Notes: generated by a model not told the origin, from the sequence alone. Positions 18,242-28,324 are shown, counted from the stretch's first letter. The stretch: DNA of 64,000 nt from Mesorhizobium sp. Root102 (GCF_001425625.1 NZ_LMCP01000007.1:3884-67883); one strand, 5' to 3'. Program-made: numbers and translations.

Positions 18242-19165
18242 ATGGAAAAGAACGAACTGGAAGAACTGCGGAACCGTGTGGAATGCGCCGCCGTCCTGGA
18301 GCAGGCGGGATTTGCCATCGATTTGAAGCAAAGCACTCGAAGGGCGGTCAAATACCGACGCGACTGCGACATCATTATCGTTATCCACGAGGGCAGGGGA
18401 TGGTTCGATCCGCTGTCCGCTGCCAAAGGCGACGTGTTCAGCCTGGTCGGGCATCTGGAGGGCGTGACCTTTGTCGAGGTCCTCGCCTGCGTGGCTTCAC
18501 TGGTCGGGTTCGTTCCGACAGGGCCGATCTGGAGCCGGCCCGCGCGTGACATCGAACCCACCGCATCCATTCCCCAACGATGGGTCATGCGCCGTAGGCC
18601 ATGGCCTGGGTCGATGACCTGGCGCTACCTGCGTAACAAGCGTCACCTTCCGGAGAGCGTCGTACGCGCCGCCGTGCGGGACAATCTTCTGCGCGAAGGT
18701 CCGCGTGGAAGCATATGGGCCGCGCATAGGGACGGCGAGGGCGCCATCACCGGCTGGGAGGAACGTGGTCCGCAATGGCGCGGCTTTTCCACCGCTGGTG
18801 CAAAGGTGCTGTTCCGTCTCGGCCCGGTCGACGCGCGACGCATATGCGTGACCGAAGCGGCGATCGATGCCTTGAGCCTCGCCGCACTGGAACGCGTTCG
18901 TTGCGACACTCTCTATGTAAGCACCGGCGGAGGTTGGGCACCGGCGACCGAAGCGGCGATCCGCGCTCTAGCGGCACGGGTAGGGATGCTCCTGGTCGCT
19001 GCAACCGACAACAACACGCAAGGCGACATCTACGCGGATCGCCTCCTGGCGATTGCCGTCCAGGCCAGTTGCGACTTCGAGCGTCTGCGTCCGCAGGACG
19101 ATGACTGGAACGCCGATCTGGAGCACAAGCCCGACCGGAAAGGGCAGGAGGGGAATGGAGAATAA
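18242..19165 (+). CDS. DUF3991 and TOPRIM domain-containing protein
   Basis: A 307-residue protein. The N-terminal part (about 1-75), with DIIIVIHEGRGWFDPLSAAKGDVFSLVGHLEG, resembles the zinc-finger or DUF3991 region found before TOPRIM domains of plasmid primase-like proteins. The C-terminal half carries the TOPRIM pattern: RICVTEAAIDALSLA supplies the conserved glutamate, and LLVAATDNNTQGDIYADRL supplies the DxD-like acidic site, here in the variant form D-N-N. TOPRIM domains cleave or join DNA or prime synthesis. It probably helps convert single-stranded DNA after transfer, but that is inference. A very strong hairpin follows the stop. Confidence 0.75.
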   Translation: MEKNELEELRNRVECAAVLEQAGFAIDLKQSTRRAVKYRRDCDIIIVIHEGRGWFDPLSAAKGDVFSLVGHLEGVTFVEVLACVASLVGFVPTGPIWSRPARDIEPTASIPQRWVMRRRPWPGSMTWRYLRNKRHLPESVVRAAVRDNLLREGPRGSIWAAHRDGEGAITGWEERGPQWRGFSTAGAKVLFRLGPVDARRICVTEAAIDALSLAALERVRCDTLYVSTGGGWAPATEAAIRALAARVGMLLVAATDNNTQGDIYADRLLAIAVQASCDFERLRPQDDDWNADLEHKPDRKGQEGNGE

Positions 19166-19185
19166 ACCCGGCTGCCGCATGCCCG

Positions 19186-19239
19186 CCGGCCGCGTCAAGG
19201 GTGAAGCTTCGCCCGCTGCGCGGCCCTTGACCCGGCCGG
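19186..19239. repeat. Strong GC-rich hairpin after the TOPRIM gene
   Basis: Two 16-base arms (19186-19201 and 19224-19239) pair at 15 of 16 positions around a 22-base loop, built on CCGGCC and GTCAAGGG with their complements. It lacks a T-run, so a classical terminator is not indicated; it may slow transcription, protect an mRNA end or be a REP-like element. Confidence 0.6.
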
Positions 19240-19340
19240 ACGGAGAGGCGGCCGCGGGGAGGGGTCAGGAAGGGCTGAAGAGGATGGCGACATCGCAAGG
19301 ATGAGCACTCCAGCCCCACGAGGCCAAAAGGAGACCCCTC

Positions 19341-19946
19341 ATGAATGCTACCTCTCCAATCCGCAAGATCTACCAAGGTGTGCCCGACCGCCGGCAGATG
19401 TTTTGCATGTTCGATCGACACGCGCAGCGCCCCAATCGTTTCGAGGACGATGCCGGTCCGCTCTATGCTGGTGAATGGTTCGAAGTCGCCCGCGTTGAGC
19501 ACGATTACATGCTCGAGATCCTGCCGCCGCTATGGATGCGTGGCGAGATGTTCGCGCTGCGCGAATTCCTCACCGATCACATCACCAGCATTTTTTACAC
19601 GCTCCGCATCGACGGCCGTTTGCGCTACTTCCACGGCTATTGCGATCTCGATGTTTCCCGCTCCGCCGTCGAGATGCGCGACACGATCATCGAACGCGAG
19701 TCACGCGCGGTCCGCGCGATGACCCGTGATGAACGGATCGAGCATATCTGGAGCGCCACCCACGACGAGTATCGTGGTTACGCCGGCGAACGCTGGATGC
19801 CTGAGCATCGCGGCAAGCGAACCATCCTTGTTTATGGCAGACGTCGCGGCACGACGCTCACGCTGCTCGATGACCTGACCGAAGAGCAGATTGCCGACAA
19901 GCTACCGGTTCATCTGCGCCACCTTCCCCTGGCCGCAGCTGCGTGA
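19341..19946 (+). CDS. DUF1419 domain-containing protein
   Basis: A 201-residue protein of unknown function matching the DUF1419 family of rhizobial plasmids: the opening IRKIYQGVPDRRQMFCMFDRH, the central YAGEWFEVARVEHDYMLEILPPLWMRG and the later FALREFLTDHITSIFYTL are its recognisable blocks. AAGGAG lies eight bases before the ATG. It is followed ten bases later by the DUF3085 gene, with which it habitually travels. A cytoplasmic location is likely; nothing shows an enzymatic motif. Confidence 0.8.
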   Translation: MNATSPIRKIYQGVPDRRQMFCMFDRHAQRPNRFEDDAGPLYAGEWFEVARVEHDYMLEILPPLWMRGEMFALREFLTDHITSIFYTLRIDGRLRYFHGYCDLDVSRSAVEMRDTIIERESRAVRAMTRDERIEHIWSATHDEYRGYAGERWMPEHRGKRTILVYGRRRGTTLTLLDDLTEEQIADKLPVHLRHLPLAAAA

Positions 19947-19956
19947 GGGGGAGGCG

Positions 19957-20355
19957 ATGTTCACTTTTCCCATTTTTGCCGTTCGCAAGATCATCGATCG
20001 CGGGAAAACCGATGCCGCCAAAAGCGGCGGTTTCCGCAATCCCTATTATGGCTTCAAGCCCGGTCAGGGCGAGATCCCCGGCGTATGGCTGGTTGGGGAC
20101 CAGGGGGTCTACATCATGTCGAACGGAAAACTCCCACACGGCGAGCGCCCGCTCGTCGTCTATTCCGAAGAGTGCCACCCGATCGGCAATCCCGACTGGT
20201 TTCACTACAAGCAGCACCATTTCGGCGGTGACGACGGCATCCAATTCATCGATGCCGAGCAACTGATCCCGCTATTCGATCGCAACCTGCGCTGCACGCA
20301 TCTCAGCGTGCAGCTTACCGAGACCGAAGTCTCGTTGTCGCTGATCGCCCGCTAA
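19957..20355 (+). CDS. DUF3085 domain-containing protein
   Basis: A 132-residue protein of unknown function. GGFRNPYYGFKPGQGEIPGVWLVGDQGVYIMSN and the later HHFGGDDGIQFIDAEQL are the marks of DUF3085, a family seen on plasmids of Rhizobiales and sphingomonads. Start ATG 19957 follows GTGAGGGGGAGG. It may be co-transcribed with DUF1419. Confidence 0.8.
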   Translation: MFTFPIFAVRKIIDRGKTDAAKSGGFRNPYYGFKPGQGEIPGVWLVGDQGVYIMSNGKLPHGERPLVVYSEECHPIGNPDWFHYKQHHFGGDDGIQFIDAEQLIPLFDRNLRCTHLSVQLTETEVSLSLIAR

Positions 20356-20442
20356 CCCGCTTGCAACCATGCCAGCCCCTTCACGCGGCCGCCAACGCCG
20401 TCCGCGCGATCGTGCGCGCCCTCAAATCCAAGGAGATTTCCC

Positions 20443-23400
20443 ATGTCTCATGACGACCCCTTTACACTTAACCTCTTCGGCAATACCGCGCATTCGTCGG
20501 GGCTCGGTCTCGGTGTTACCGCGTTTGCAGGTCATTTCGAGCCAGAGGGCGACGATCCCGATCCATCGTCACCAGCCCGACCGATGCCGGTCGCGGCAGT
20601 CGCACGGCCGCCATCGACCCCGTGCCAAACGCGCGGCACAAACTTCTATCTTGCCGGTGATCGCGGTCTCGCCCGGGGCTGGAAGGATCGTGCCCGCGAT
20701 AACATCGCTTCGATCCGGCTCGCTGCCGAGAGCGAGGCCGACGAGCGTCCTGCCATTTGTGAGGAGCAGGAGCGGCTGATCCGGTTCACCGGCTTCGGGG
20801 CATCCGACCTTGCCAATGGTGTATTCCGACGCCCCGGCGAGATTGATTTCCGCAAGGGCTGGGGCGAGATCGGCTCAGACCTGGAAGATGCCGTCGGCGA
20901 GATCGATTACGCCTCGCTAGCGCGCTGCACCCAATATGCCCACTTCACGCCGGAGTTCATCATCCGGGCGATCTGGTCAGGCCTCCAGCGTCTCGGATGG
21001 CGCGGCGGCCGCGTGCTGGAGCCGGGCATAGGTACGGGCTTGTTTGCGGCGCTGATGCCGCAGTCCTTGCGCGATGTTTCCCACGTCACCGGGATCGAAC
21101 TCGATCCCGTCACAGCACGCATCGCCCGGCTGTTACAGCCGCTGGCGCGCATCGTCACAGGCGATTTTGCCGGCACGGAGTTGCCACCGAGCTTCGACCT
21201 CGCTATCGGCAATCCGCCGTTCTCCGATCGCACCGTGCGCTCCGATCGGACGTATCGCTCGCTCGGCCTGCGGCTGCACGACTATTTTATTGCGCGCTCC
21301 GTAGACCTGTTAAAGCCCGGTGCATTCGCTGCCTTCGTGACCAGCTGCGGCACTTTCGATAAGGCCGACAGGACCGCCCGCGAGCATATCGCGAAAACCG
21401 CGGACCTGATCGCGGCCATCCGCTTGCCCAAGGGCAGTTTCCGGGCCGGCGCCGGCACGGATGTCGTGGTCGACATCCTGTTCTTCCGCAAGCGCAAGAT
21501 CGGCAAGCCAGAGGGCGACCTGTCATGGCTCGACACCGAGGAGGTCCGGGGAGCAACCGCAGATGAGGGCGCGATCCGCGTCAACCGGTGGTTCGCGCAG
21601 CATCCGGATTTCGTGCTCGGCACGCACGCGCTTACCTCCGGGCCCTTCGGCGAGACTTATACATGCCTGCCCCGTGTCGGCGAGGACCTCTCAGCCTCGC
21701 TGTCGGCCGTCATCGATCTCCTTCCGGAAGACCGCTATGACGGCAATCCCACCGAGATCGATTTCGACCTGGAGAATGCTGCCGATCAGTGCGTCGTCGA
21801 CCTGCCTGTCAAGCGGCATGTGCGCGAAGGCAGCTTCTTCTTCGACAACAGGCAGGGCCTCATGCAGGTCATCGACGGCGAACCGGTCACGGTGAAAGTC
21901 CGGAAGGGTCGTAGCGCCGACGGCGTTCCCGAAAAGCATGTCCGCATCATCAAGAAGCTGATCCCGGTCCGCGACGCGGTGCGCGAGGTCCTAAAAGCCC
22001 AGGAACTCGACCAGCCGTGGAAGGACCTGCAGGTAAAGCTGCGTATCGCCTGGTCGAGCTTCGTGCGCGATTTTGGCCCGATCAACCACACCAAAATTTC
22101 GATCACCGAGGACCCGGACACCGGCGAGGCGCGCGAGAGCCATCGACGGCCCAACCTCCAGCCCTTTGCCGACGACCCTGATTGCTGGCTGGTGGCCTCG
22201 ATCGAGGACTACGATCTCGAAAATGACACCGCAAAACCCGGCGCGATCTTCACGGGACAGGTCATCTCTACGCCCGCCCCGCCGGTGATCGTCAGCGCGG
22301 CCGATGCACTTGCCGTCGTTCTAAACGAACGCGGCCGCGTCGATCTCGACCATATCGCCGAGCTGCTGCATCGCGACGCAAAGGACGCTGTCGCGGAGCT
22401 GGGCAGCGCCATCTTCCGCGATCCCGCAGACGGCTCCTGGCAGACGGCCGACGCCTATCTGTCCGGCCATGTCCGCGACAAGCTGAAAATCGCGGAGGCG
22501 GCCGCCGCGCTAGATCCGGACTACGAGCGCAACGTCAGCGCGCTCCAGGGCGTGCAGCCCGCCGATCTGCGCCCCTCCGACATCACCGCGCGTCTCGGCG
22601 CACCCTGGATCCCCGCAGCTGATGTCGTCGCCTTCGTGCTCGAGACGATGAACGTCGACATCAGAATCCATCACATGCCGGAACTGGCGTCATGGACTGT
22701 CGATTCACGACAACTTGCCTATCTCGCCGTCGGCACATCCGAATGGGGCACGCAGCGCCGCCACGCCGGCGAGCTGCTCGCCGACGCCCTGAACAGCCGC
22801 GTGCCGCAGATTTTCGACATTTCTAGGGAAGGCGACAAAGAACGCCGAGTTCTCAATGTCGTCGACACCGAGGCGGCCAAGGAGAAGCTCCAGAAGATCA
22901 AGGAGACCTTCCAGCGCTGGATCTGGTTCGATCCCGATCGAACCGACCGTCTGGCGCGCGTCTACAATGACCGCTTCAACAACATCGCGCCACGGGCCTT
23001 CGACGGCTCCCATCTGAAGCTTCCAGGCGCCTCGGGCGCCTTTGTTCTATACGCGCACCAGAAACGGGGAATTTGGCGCATTATCTCCGCCGGAGCGACC
23101 TATCTCGCCCACGCGGTTGGCGCTGGCAAGACGATCACGATCGCGGCCGCCATCATGGAGCAGCGTCGTCTCGGCCTGATCGCCAAGGCCATGCTGGTGG
23201 TTCCCGGCCATTGCCTCGCGCAGGCGGCACGCGAGTTCCTGGCGCTCTATCCGAACGCCCGCATTCTCGTTGCCGATGAAACCAACTTCACGAAGGACAA
23301 GCGGGCGCGGTTTCTTTCCCGCGCCGCGACGGCGACGTGGGATGCCATCATCATCACGCATTCGGCCTTCCGCTTCATCGGTGTCCCCTCAGCCTTTGAA

Positions 23401-25539
23401 CAGCAGATGGTCTACGATGAGGTGGACCTTTATGAAGATCTGCTGACGAAGGTCGAAAGCGATGATCGCGTCTCGCGCAAGCGCCTCGAGCGGCTGAAGG
23501 AAGGATTGCAGAAACGGCTCGAAGCACTTGCCACCCGCAAGGACGATCTCCTCACCATTGCCGAGATCGGCGTCGACCAGATCATCGTTGACGAAGCACA
23601 CGAGTACAGAAAACTCAGTTTCGCGACCAATATGTCGACATTGAAGGGTGTCGATCCGAACGGCTCGCAGCGCGCCTGGGACCTCTATGTGAAGGCCCGC
23701 TTCATCGAGACCAAGAACCCGGGCCGGGCGCTGGTGCTCGCGTCGGGAACGCCGATTACCAACACGCTCGGCGAAATGTTCACCGTCCAGCGGCTCATGG
23801 ACCACGCTGCCCTGCTGGAGCGGGGCCTGCACGAGTTCGACGCCTGGGCGAGCACATTCGGCGAAAGCACGACAGAACTGGAGCTTCAGCCGTCGGGCAA
23901 GTACAAGCCAGTCACCCGCTTCGCCAGCTTCGTCAATGTGCCGGAACTGATTTCGCTGTTCCGCTCCTTCGCCGATGTCGTGATGCCGCAAGACCTGCAC
24001 CAGTACGTCAAGGTGCCGGCGATCTCGAATGGCAAGCGGCAGATCATCACATCGAAGCCGAGCCAGGCTTTCAGGCACTACCAGATGGTGCTCGATGCAC
24101 GCATCAAGGCCATCGAGGAACGCGACCGGCCGCCCGAGCCTGGCGACGACATCCTGCTTTCGGTCATCACCGACGGCCGTCACGCGGCAATCGACCTGCG
24201 CCTGGTCGATCCCGACAATGACAACGAGCCCGACAACAAGCTCAACAATCTCATCTCGAACGCCTTGCGCATCTGGAAGGAGACCGAACCCGCCGCCTAT
24301 GTCCGGCCGGACGGCAAACCTTTCGAACTTCGGGGCGCCGCGCAGATGATCTTTTCCGATCTCGGCACCATCAGCGTCGAGAAAAGGCGGGGCTTTTCGG
24401 CCTACCGCTGGATTCGGGACGAGCTCATCCGCATGGGTGTGCCGTCGTCCGAGATCGCTTTCATGCAGGATTTCAAGAAGACCGAGGCCAAGCAGCGCCT
24501 GTTCGCTGATGTTCGCGCCGGCAAGGTGCGTTTCCTTGTCGGCAGTTCAGAGACGATGGGGACCGGTGTCAACGCACAGCTCAGGCTGAAAGCGCTGCAC
24601 CATCTCGACGTGCCCTGGCTGCCATCGCAGATCGAACAGCGCGAGGGCCGGATCGTGCGCCAAGGCAACCAGCACGACGAGGTCGACATCTTCGCCTATG
24701 CCACGGAAGGTTCGCTCGACGCGACCATGTGGCAGAACAATGAGCGCAAGGCCCGGTTCATCACAGCCGCGCTCTCCGGTGACACATCGATCCGCCGGCT
24801 GGACGATCTCGGCGAGGGACAGGCTAACCAGTTCGCTATGGCGAAAGCCATCGCGAGTGGCGATCAGCGCCTTATGCAGAAATCAGGCCTGGAAGCCGAT
24901 ATCGCACGGCTGGAGCGGCTGCGCGCGGCGCACATCGACGACAGGCATGCCATTCGCCGGCATATCCGTGATGCCGAACGCGACGTCGAGCTTTGCATGC
25001 GAAGAATCGCGGAGGTTGGCCAGGATATCGAGCGCCTGATTCCGACTGCTGGCGAGGCCTTCGCCATGACTGTCATGGGCAAGGCCTATGGCGAGCGCAA
25101 GCAGGCGGGCAGGGCGCTGATGAAGGAGATCCTGACCCTGGTGCAGCTCGGCCAAGAGGGCGAGACCACCATCGCGGCGATCGGCGGCTTCGACCTGGAA
25201 TATGCCGGCGAACGCTTCGGCCGTGACGGATATCGGTATACCACAAAGTTGTTGCGGATGGGCTCCGGCTACGAGATCGAGCTTCCGATCACCGTCACGC
25301 CGCTCGGAGCCGTCTCCCGCCTCGAACACTCGCTCGACGACTTCGAGGGTGAGCAGGAACGCTATCGCCAGAGCCTGGCCGACGCGCGCCGCCGGCTCGC
25401 CTCCTACCAGTCTCGTGATGGCGGCGACTTCGCATTCGCGGCAGAACTGGCCGAAAAGCGCAGGCAGCTTGCCGGCGTCGAGAAGTCGCTGGCGGCGGAT
25501 ATCGCAGGCGCGGGTGACATCGAAGCTGTCGCCGCCTGA
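20443..25539 (+). CDS. Giant N6-adenine DNA methylase plus SNF2-type helicase (DarB-like antirestriction candidate)
   Basis: A 1698-residue two-part enzyme. The first third is an adenine methyltransferase: GRVLEPGIGTGLFAAL (S-adenosylmethionine site, about 188-203) and IGNPPFSD (catalytic NPPF, about 253-260). The rest is a superfamily 2 helicase: motif I VGAGKT near 893, motif II DEAH near 1050, motif III-like SGTPITN near 1100, and motifs V-VI GTGVNAQ with QREGRIVRQG near 1370-1405. The C-terminal 250 residues form likely coiled coils. Methylase-helicase fusions of this kind include phage P1 DarB, which protects incoming DNA from type I restriction, and are common on conjugative plasmids. 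Ribosome site AAGGAG precedes the ATG. The antirestriction role is inferred. Confidence 0.82.
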   Translation: MSHDDPFTLNLFGNTAHSSGLGLGVTAFAGHFEPEGDDPDPSSPARPMPVAAVARPPSTPCQTRGTNFYLAGDRGLARGWKDRARDNIASIRLAAESEADERPAICEEQERLIRFTGFGASDLANGVFRRPGEIDFRKGWGEIGSDLEDAVGEIDYASLARCTQYAHFTPEFIIRAIWSGLQRLGWRGGRVLEPGIGTGLFAALMPQSLRDVSHVTGIELDPVTARIARLLQPLARIVTGDFAGTELPPSFDLAIGNPPFSDRTVRSDRTYRSLGLRLHDYFIARSVDLLKPGAFAAFVTSCGTFDKADRTAREHIAKTADLIAAIRLPKGSFRAGAGTDVVVDILFFRKRKIGKPEGDLSWLDTEEVRGATADEGAIRVNRWFAQHPDFVLGTHALTSGPFGETYTCLPRVGEDLSASLSAVIDLLPEDRYDGNPTEIDFDLENAADQCVVDLPVKRHVREGSFFFDNRQGLMQVIDGEPVTVKVRKGRSADGVPEKHVRIIKKLIPVRDAVREVLKAQELDQPWKDLQVKLRIAWSSFVRDFGPINHTKISITEDPDTGEARESHRRPNLQPFADDPDCWLVASIEDYDLENDTAKPGAIFTGQVISTPAPPVIVSAADALAVVLNERGRVDLDHIAELLHRDAKDAVAELGSAIFRDPADGSWQTADAYLSGHVRDKLKIAEAAAALDPDYERNVSALQGVQPADLRPSDITARLGAPWIPAADVVAFVLETMNVDIRIHHMPELASWTVDSRQLAYLAVGTSEWGTQRRHAGELLADALNSRVPQIFDISREGDKERRVLNVVDTEAAKEKLQKIKETFQRWIWFDPDRTDRLARVYNDRFNNIAPRAFDGSHLKLPGASGAFVLYAHQKRGIWRIISAGATYLAHAVGAGKTITIAAAIMEQRRLGLIAKAMLVVPGHCLAQAAREFLALYPNARILVADETNFTKDKRARFLSRAATATWDAIIITHSAFRFIGVPSAFEQQMVYDEVDLYEDLLTKVESDDRVSRKRLERLKEGLQKRLEALATRKDDLLTIAEIGVDQIIVDEAHEYRKLSFATNMSTLKGVDPNGSQRAWDLYVKARFIETKNPGRALVLASGTPITNTLGEMFTVQRLMDHAALLERGLHEFDAWASTFGESTTELELQPSGKYKPVTRFASFVNVPELISLFRSFADVVMPQDLHQYVKVPAISNGKRQIITSKPSQAFRHYQMVLDARIKAIEERDRPPEPGDDILLSVITDGRHAAIDLRLVDPDNDNEPDNKLNNLISNALRIWKETEPAAYVRPDGKPFELRGAAQMIFSDLGTISVEKRRGFSAYRWIRDELIRMGVPSSEIAFMQDFKKTEAKQRLFADVRAGKVRFLVGSSETMGTGVNAQLRLKALHHLDVPWLPSQIEQREGRIVRQGNQHDEVDIFAYATEGSLDATMWQNNERKARFITAALSGDTSIRRLDDLGEGQANQFAMAKAIASGDQRLMQKSGLEADIARLERLRAAHIDDRHAIRRHIRDAERDVELCMRRIAEVGQDIERLIPTAGEAFAMTVMGKAYGERKQAGRALMKEILTLVQLGQEGETTIAAIGGFDLEYAGERFGRDGYRYTTKLLRMGSGYEIELPITVTPLGAVSRLEHSLDDFEGEQERYRQSLADARRRLASYQSRDGGDFAFAAELAEKRRQLAGVEKSLAADIAGAGDIEAVAA

Positions 25540-25552
25540 TCCAATTGTTTTA

Positions 25553-25587
25553 GGCCGGCCGTGCCGTCAGGCCCGACCGGCCATTTT
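25553..25587 (+). terminator. Possible terminator after the methylase-helicase gene
   Basis: GGCCGG (25553-25558) pairs with CCGGCC (25577-25582), followed by ATTTT. The stem is short with an 18-base loop, so this is only suggestive. Confidence 0.35.
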
Positions 25588-26007
25588 CGTGTCTTTCATC
25601 AATTCCCACCCGACTACCGCAGCAACCGGTTCTGGTTATGGTCAGGAAGTGGTCCGTCCGCATTCTGCGCAAGTCCCAGGTAGCTGATCTCGAATCCTGC
25701 ACGCCAATCATTATGACGCAGCATCAGAAAGTGGAATTCAATCCGGATTCAGCGGGGAGGGAAAGGAGGAGAAAAATCAGTCGCAGACCAGGCAAGCCGT
25801 CGCCGCTGACGCTCAACCGCGCCGCTCGCGATCCCGGCCCGTCGTCCTGCGCAGGGCTCAAGAACCCCGCTCGGCCAGCCGGACAGGGATGCTCGGCCGC
25901 AGTTGCACCGGCCCGCCTGCTCAGCGGTCCGAGGGGTGTCTTCGGGAAGAAGACGGGAAAGGACGGGCGACAGGCCGCGTCCGCAAACGCTTGAAGGAGC
26001 ACATCCC
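25588..26007. other. Intergenic region before the ParB-like gene
   Basis: About 420 bases, strongly GC-rich from 25780 onward. No supported gene. It contains a 15-base block (25843-25857) also found at 30184-30198. The last bases carry the GAAGGAG ribosome site of the next gene. Confidence 0.4.
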
Positions 26008-27753
26008 ATGGAACTGAAGTTTGTCGACCCGCGCGCGTTGAAGGAAAACCCCGATAAGGCCCGGCGCTCAAAGTCCAACCCGCAGGCAGACGCGTTGCTG
26101 CTTGCGACTATTCGGGCCGTCGGCATCGTGCAGCCGCCTGTCGTTGCGCTGGAGACGGATGGCGGCAATGGCTATGTCATCGATGCCGGTCATCGCCGGG
26201 TCAAGCAGGCGATCGCGGCCGGTCTGGAAGAGATCGCGGTCCTGGTGATCGAGAGGGCCGAGGATGGCGGTGCAATGCGGTCGCTGGCCGAGACGCTGGC
26301 GCACGAGCAGCTCAATCCTGTCGACCAGTGGCGCGCGATCGAGCGTCTGGTAGCACTGGGCTGGACCGAAGAAGCCATCGCCGTGGCGCTGGCGCTGCCG
26401 GTACGACAGATCAGGAAACTGCGCCTGCTGGCGAACGTGCTCCCAGCCATGCTCGACCACATGGCCAAGGGCGACATGCCCAACGAGCAACAGTTGCGCA
26501 CGATCGCGGCCGCGTCGCTCGACGAGCAGAAGGAGGTCTGGAAGAAGCACAAGCCGTCCAAGGCCGATCCGCAGGTGTCGTGGTGGAACGTGGCGCAGGG
26601 CTTGGCCAAGACCCGGATGTTCGCCAGGCACGCCAGCTTCGGCGACGACCTGGCGCGGGCCTATGGCATCGCCTGGGTCGAAGACCTGTTTGCGCCGGCG
26701 GACGAAGATTGCCGCTACACGACCGATGTCGAAGCCTTCCTCGGCGCCCAGCAGGAATGGATGGCAAACAATCTGCCCAAGCGCGGTGTAATCGTGGAAG
26801 GCGGTCCGTGGGGCGAGCCGAAGCTCCCTGCCAAGGCCGAGCGCGTCTATGGCAAGACCGGCAAGTCCGACCATACAGCCATGTATCTCGACCGTGATGG
26901 AAAGGTGCAGTCGGTTGCCTATCGCATGCCCGAGGCGAAGAAGTCCAAGGGCAAGAGGGGCGAGCCGCCCGCAGCCGGGGATGACGATTCCCTGGTCGCC
27001 GTGACGACGCGCCCGGATGTCACCCGCAAGGGCATCGAGATGATCGGCGACCTGCGCACCGACGCATTGCACGAAGCGCTGTCACGGGCATCGATCGAGG
27101 ACGACACGCTAATGGCGCTGCTGGTTTTGGCTTTTGCCGGCCAGAACGTGACCGTGGCCTCTGGCACGCGCGACATCTCTCATCACGGGGCGGCGAGCTT
27201 TGGTCAACATGCGGTACGCCTCTTCAACGAAGAAGGCCGGCTGGAGTTCGAGATGGACACGCTGCGCATCGTGGTGCGTTCCCTGCTGATCGACGTGCTG
27301 TCTTGCCGGGAGAACCGCTCGGCCAGTGGCGTGGTCGCCCGCATCGCGGGTGACGTGATCCGGGCGGACAATTTCTTAGCCAACATGGGCACAGAAGAAT
27401 TTCTGTCGTGCCTGTCGCGCCCGGCGCTCGAGGGTTCTTGCGAGGGCACTCCAATCCTGCCCCGCCAGCGGGTCAAGGACACCCGAGCGGCTCTGGCCGA
27501 GCATTTCAGGGAGGATCGCTTCGTTCATTCGTCGGCGCTGTTTGCGCCCGATCAGCAAAAGCTCACTGGCTGGCTGAAGAAGCACGAGGCGGTCGAGCAA
27601 CCCGAGGACAATGCCATCTCGCAGGGTCAGGACGAGCCTGACGGCGATGCCATCGTCGAGCCGGCACATGACTGCATTGATGATGATCCTGCCACCCAGG
27701 ATGAGACCCTCACCGACGAGAACGTCGAGGCCTACAAAGTCGCGGCCGAATAG
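26008..27753 (+). CDS. ParB-like nuclease-domain protein, plasmid type
   Basis: A 581-residue protein. The N-terminal 150 residues are a ParB/Srx fold: VDPRALKENPDKAR, GYVIDAGHRRVKQAIAAG (the GHRR nucleotide-binding box) and AETLAHEQLNPVDQWRAIERLV, followed by a helix-turn-helix (EEAIAVALALPVRQIRKL). The remaining 400 residues are of unknown function and end in an acidic tail. No parA gene stands beside it, so a role in plasmid segregation is not indicated; long ParB-like proteins of this sort belong to conjugative plasmid backbones and may act in DNA establishment or regulation. Ribosome site GAAGGAG lies before the ATG; a strong terminator follows. Confidence 0.82.
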   Translation: MELKFVDPRALKENPDKARRSKSNPQADALLLATIRAVGIVQPPVVALETDGGNGYVIDAGHRRVKQAIAAGLEEIAVLVIERAEDGGAMRSLAETLAHEQLNPVDQWRAIERLVALGWTEEAIAVALALPVRQIRKLRLLANVLPAMLDHMAKGDMPNEQQLRTIAAASLDEQKEVWKKHKPSKADPQVSWWNVAQGLAKTRMFARHASFGDDLARAYGIAWVEDLFAPADEDCRYTTDVEAFLGAQQEWMANNLPKRGVIVEGGPWGEPKLPAKAERVYGKTGKSDHTAMYLDRDGKVQSVAYRMPEAKKSKGKRGEPPAAGDDDSLVAVTTRPDVTRKGIEMIGDLRTDALHEALSRASIEDDTLMALLVLAFAGQNVTVASGTRDISHHGAASFGQHAVRLFNEEGRLEFEMDTLRIVVRSLLIDVLSCRENRSASGVVARIAGDVIRADNFLANMGTEEFLSCLSRPALEGSCEGTPILPRQRVKDTRAALAEHFREDRFVHSSALFAPDQQKLTGWLKKHEAVEQPEDNAISQGQDEPDGDAIVEPAHDCIDDDPATQDETLTDENVEAYKVAAE

Positions 27754-27789
27754 GTCGTCTTCGCCTCAACCATCAATCCAGATGCACCC

Positions 27790-27824
27790 CCGCCGCCAGC
27801 CATCGCTGGCGGCGGTTTCGTTTC
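27790..27824 (+). terminator. Intrinsic terminator after the ParB-like gene
   Basis: A perfect 11-base stem (27790-27800 with 27805-27815) around a CATC loop, followed by TTTCGTTT. Position 37 bases after the stop fits. Confidence 0.75.
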
Positions 27825-27850
27825 AAACTCAAAATCGAAGGAGTACTCTC

Positions 27851-28324
27851 ATGTCCGCCTCGTTGATCTATGATGTCGCCCCCATCGGCTCGATCGTATC
27901 CTGGTCCGATGGAACCTCTCGTCCTCCAGAACGGCACAACAAGAAACTCTCAGCCTGGAAAACTCGAAACAGCCAGGGCCGATTGATCCGCAAGCAGGGC
28001 AAGCGCGGCGTCGGCAGCATCGCGTTTTCGCGCTTTACGATCCACGAGGGCGATCTCGGCGCCGACGGCATCGTCACCATCCGGATCCATCGCACCTTCT
28101 CGCTCGGCAGCGATCTGACATTCAAGGTCGTCGAACGACCTTCGCCTGGCGCTGTCCGCGTATTCGACCGCGCCGGGGACAATGCCGAGCTCGTCTATCT
28201 TGCCACCAACCGCCAGGATGCCGGGGAATGGCTGACCCGGCACGGATATCCGCAAGCCGTTCTGGACGAGGTGACGGCCGACGAGGTCGCGTCTGCCTCC
28301 ATCGAAGGGAGGATGGGCGCATGA
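27851..28324 (+). CDS. Hypothetical protein of plasmid backbone
   Basis: A 157-residue protein with no recognised catalytic motif. It begins MSASLIYDVAPIGSIVSWSDG and contains mixed strands such as IVTIRIHRTFSLGSDLTFKVVERP, suggesting a small alpha-beta domain. GAAGGAG precedes its ATG. Its stop overlaps the next start by four bases (ATGA), so the two proteins are probably made together. Similar genes stand in this position on related rhizobial elements as I recall, without known function. Confidence 0.65.
   Translation: MSASLIYDVAPIGSIVSWSDGTSRPPERHNKKLSAWKTRNSQGRLIRKQGKRGVGSIAFSRFTIHEGDLGADGIVTIRIHRTFSLGSDLTFKVVERPSPGAVRVFDRAGDNAELVYLATNRQDAGEWLTRHGYPQAVLDEVTADEVASASIEGRMGA

Noticed and set aside
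26008..27753. ParB-like gene as evidence of a partition locus
   Set aside because: No parA partner and no set of centromere-like repeats beside it, so a partition system is not claimed.
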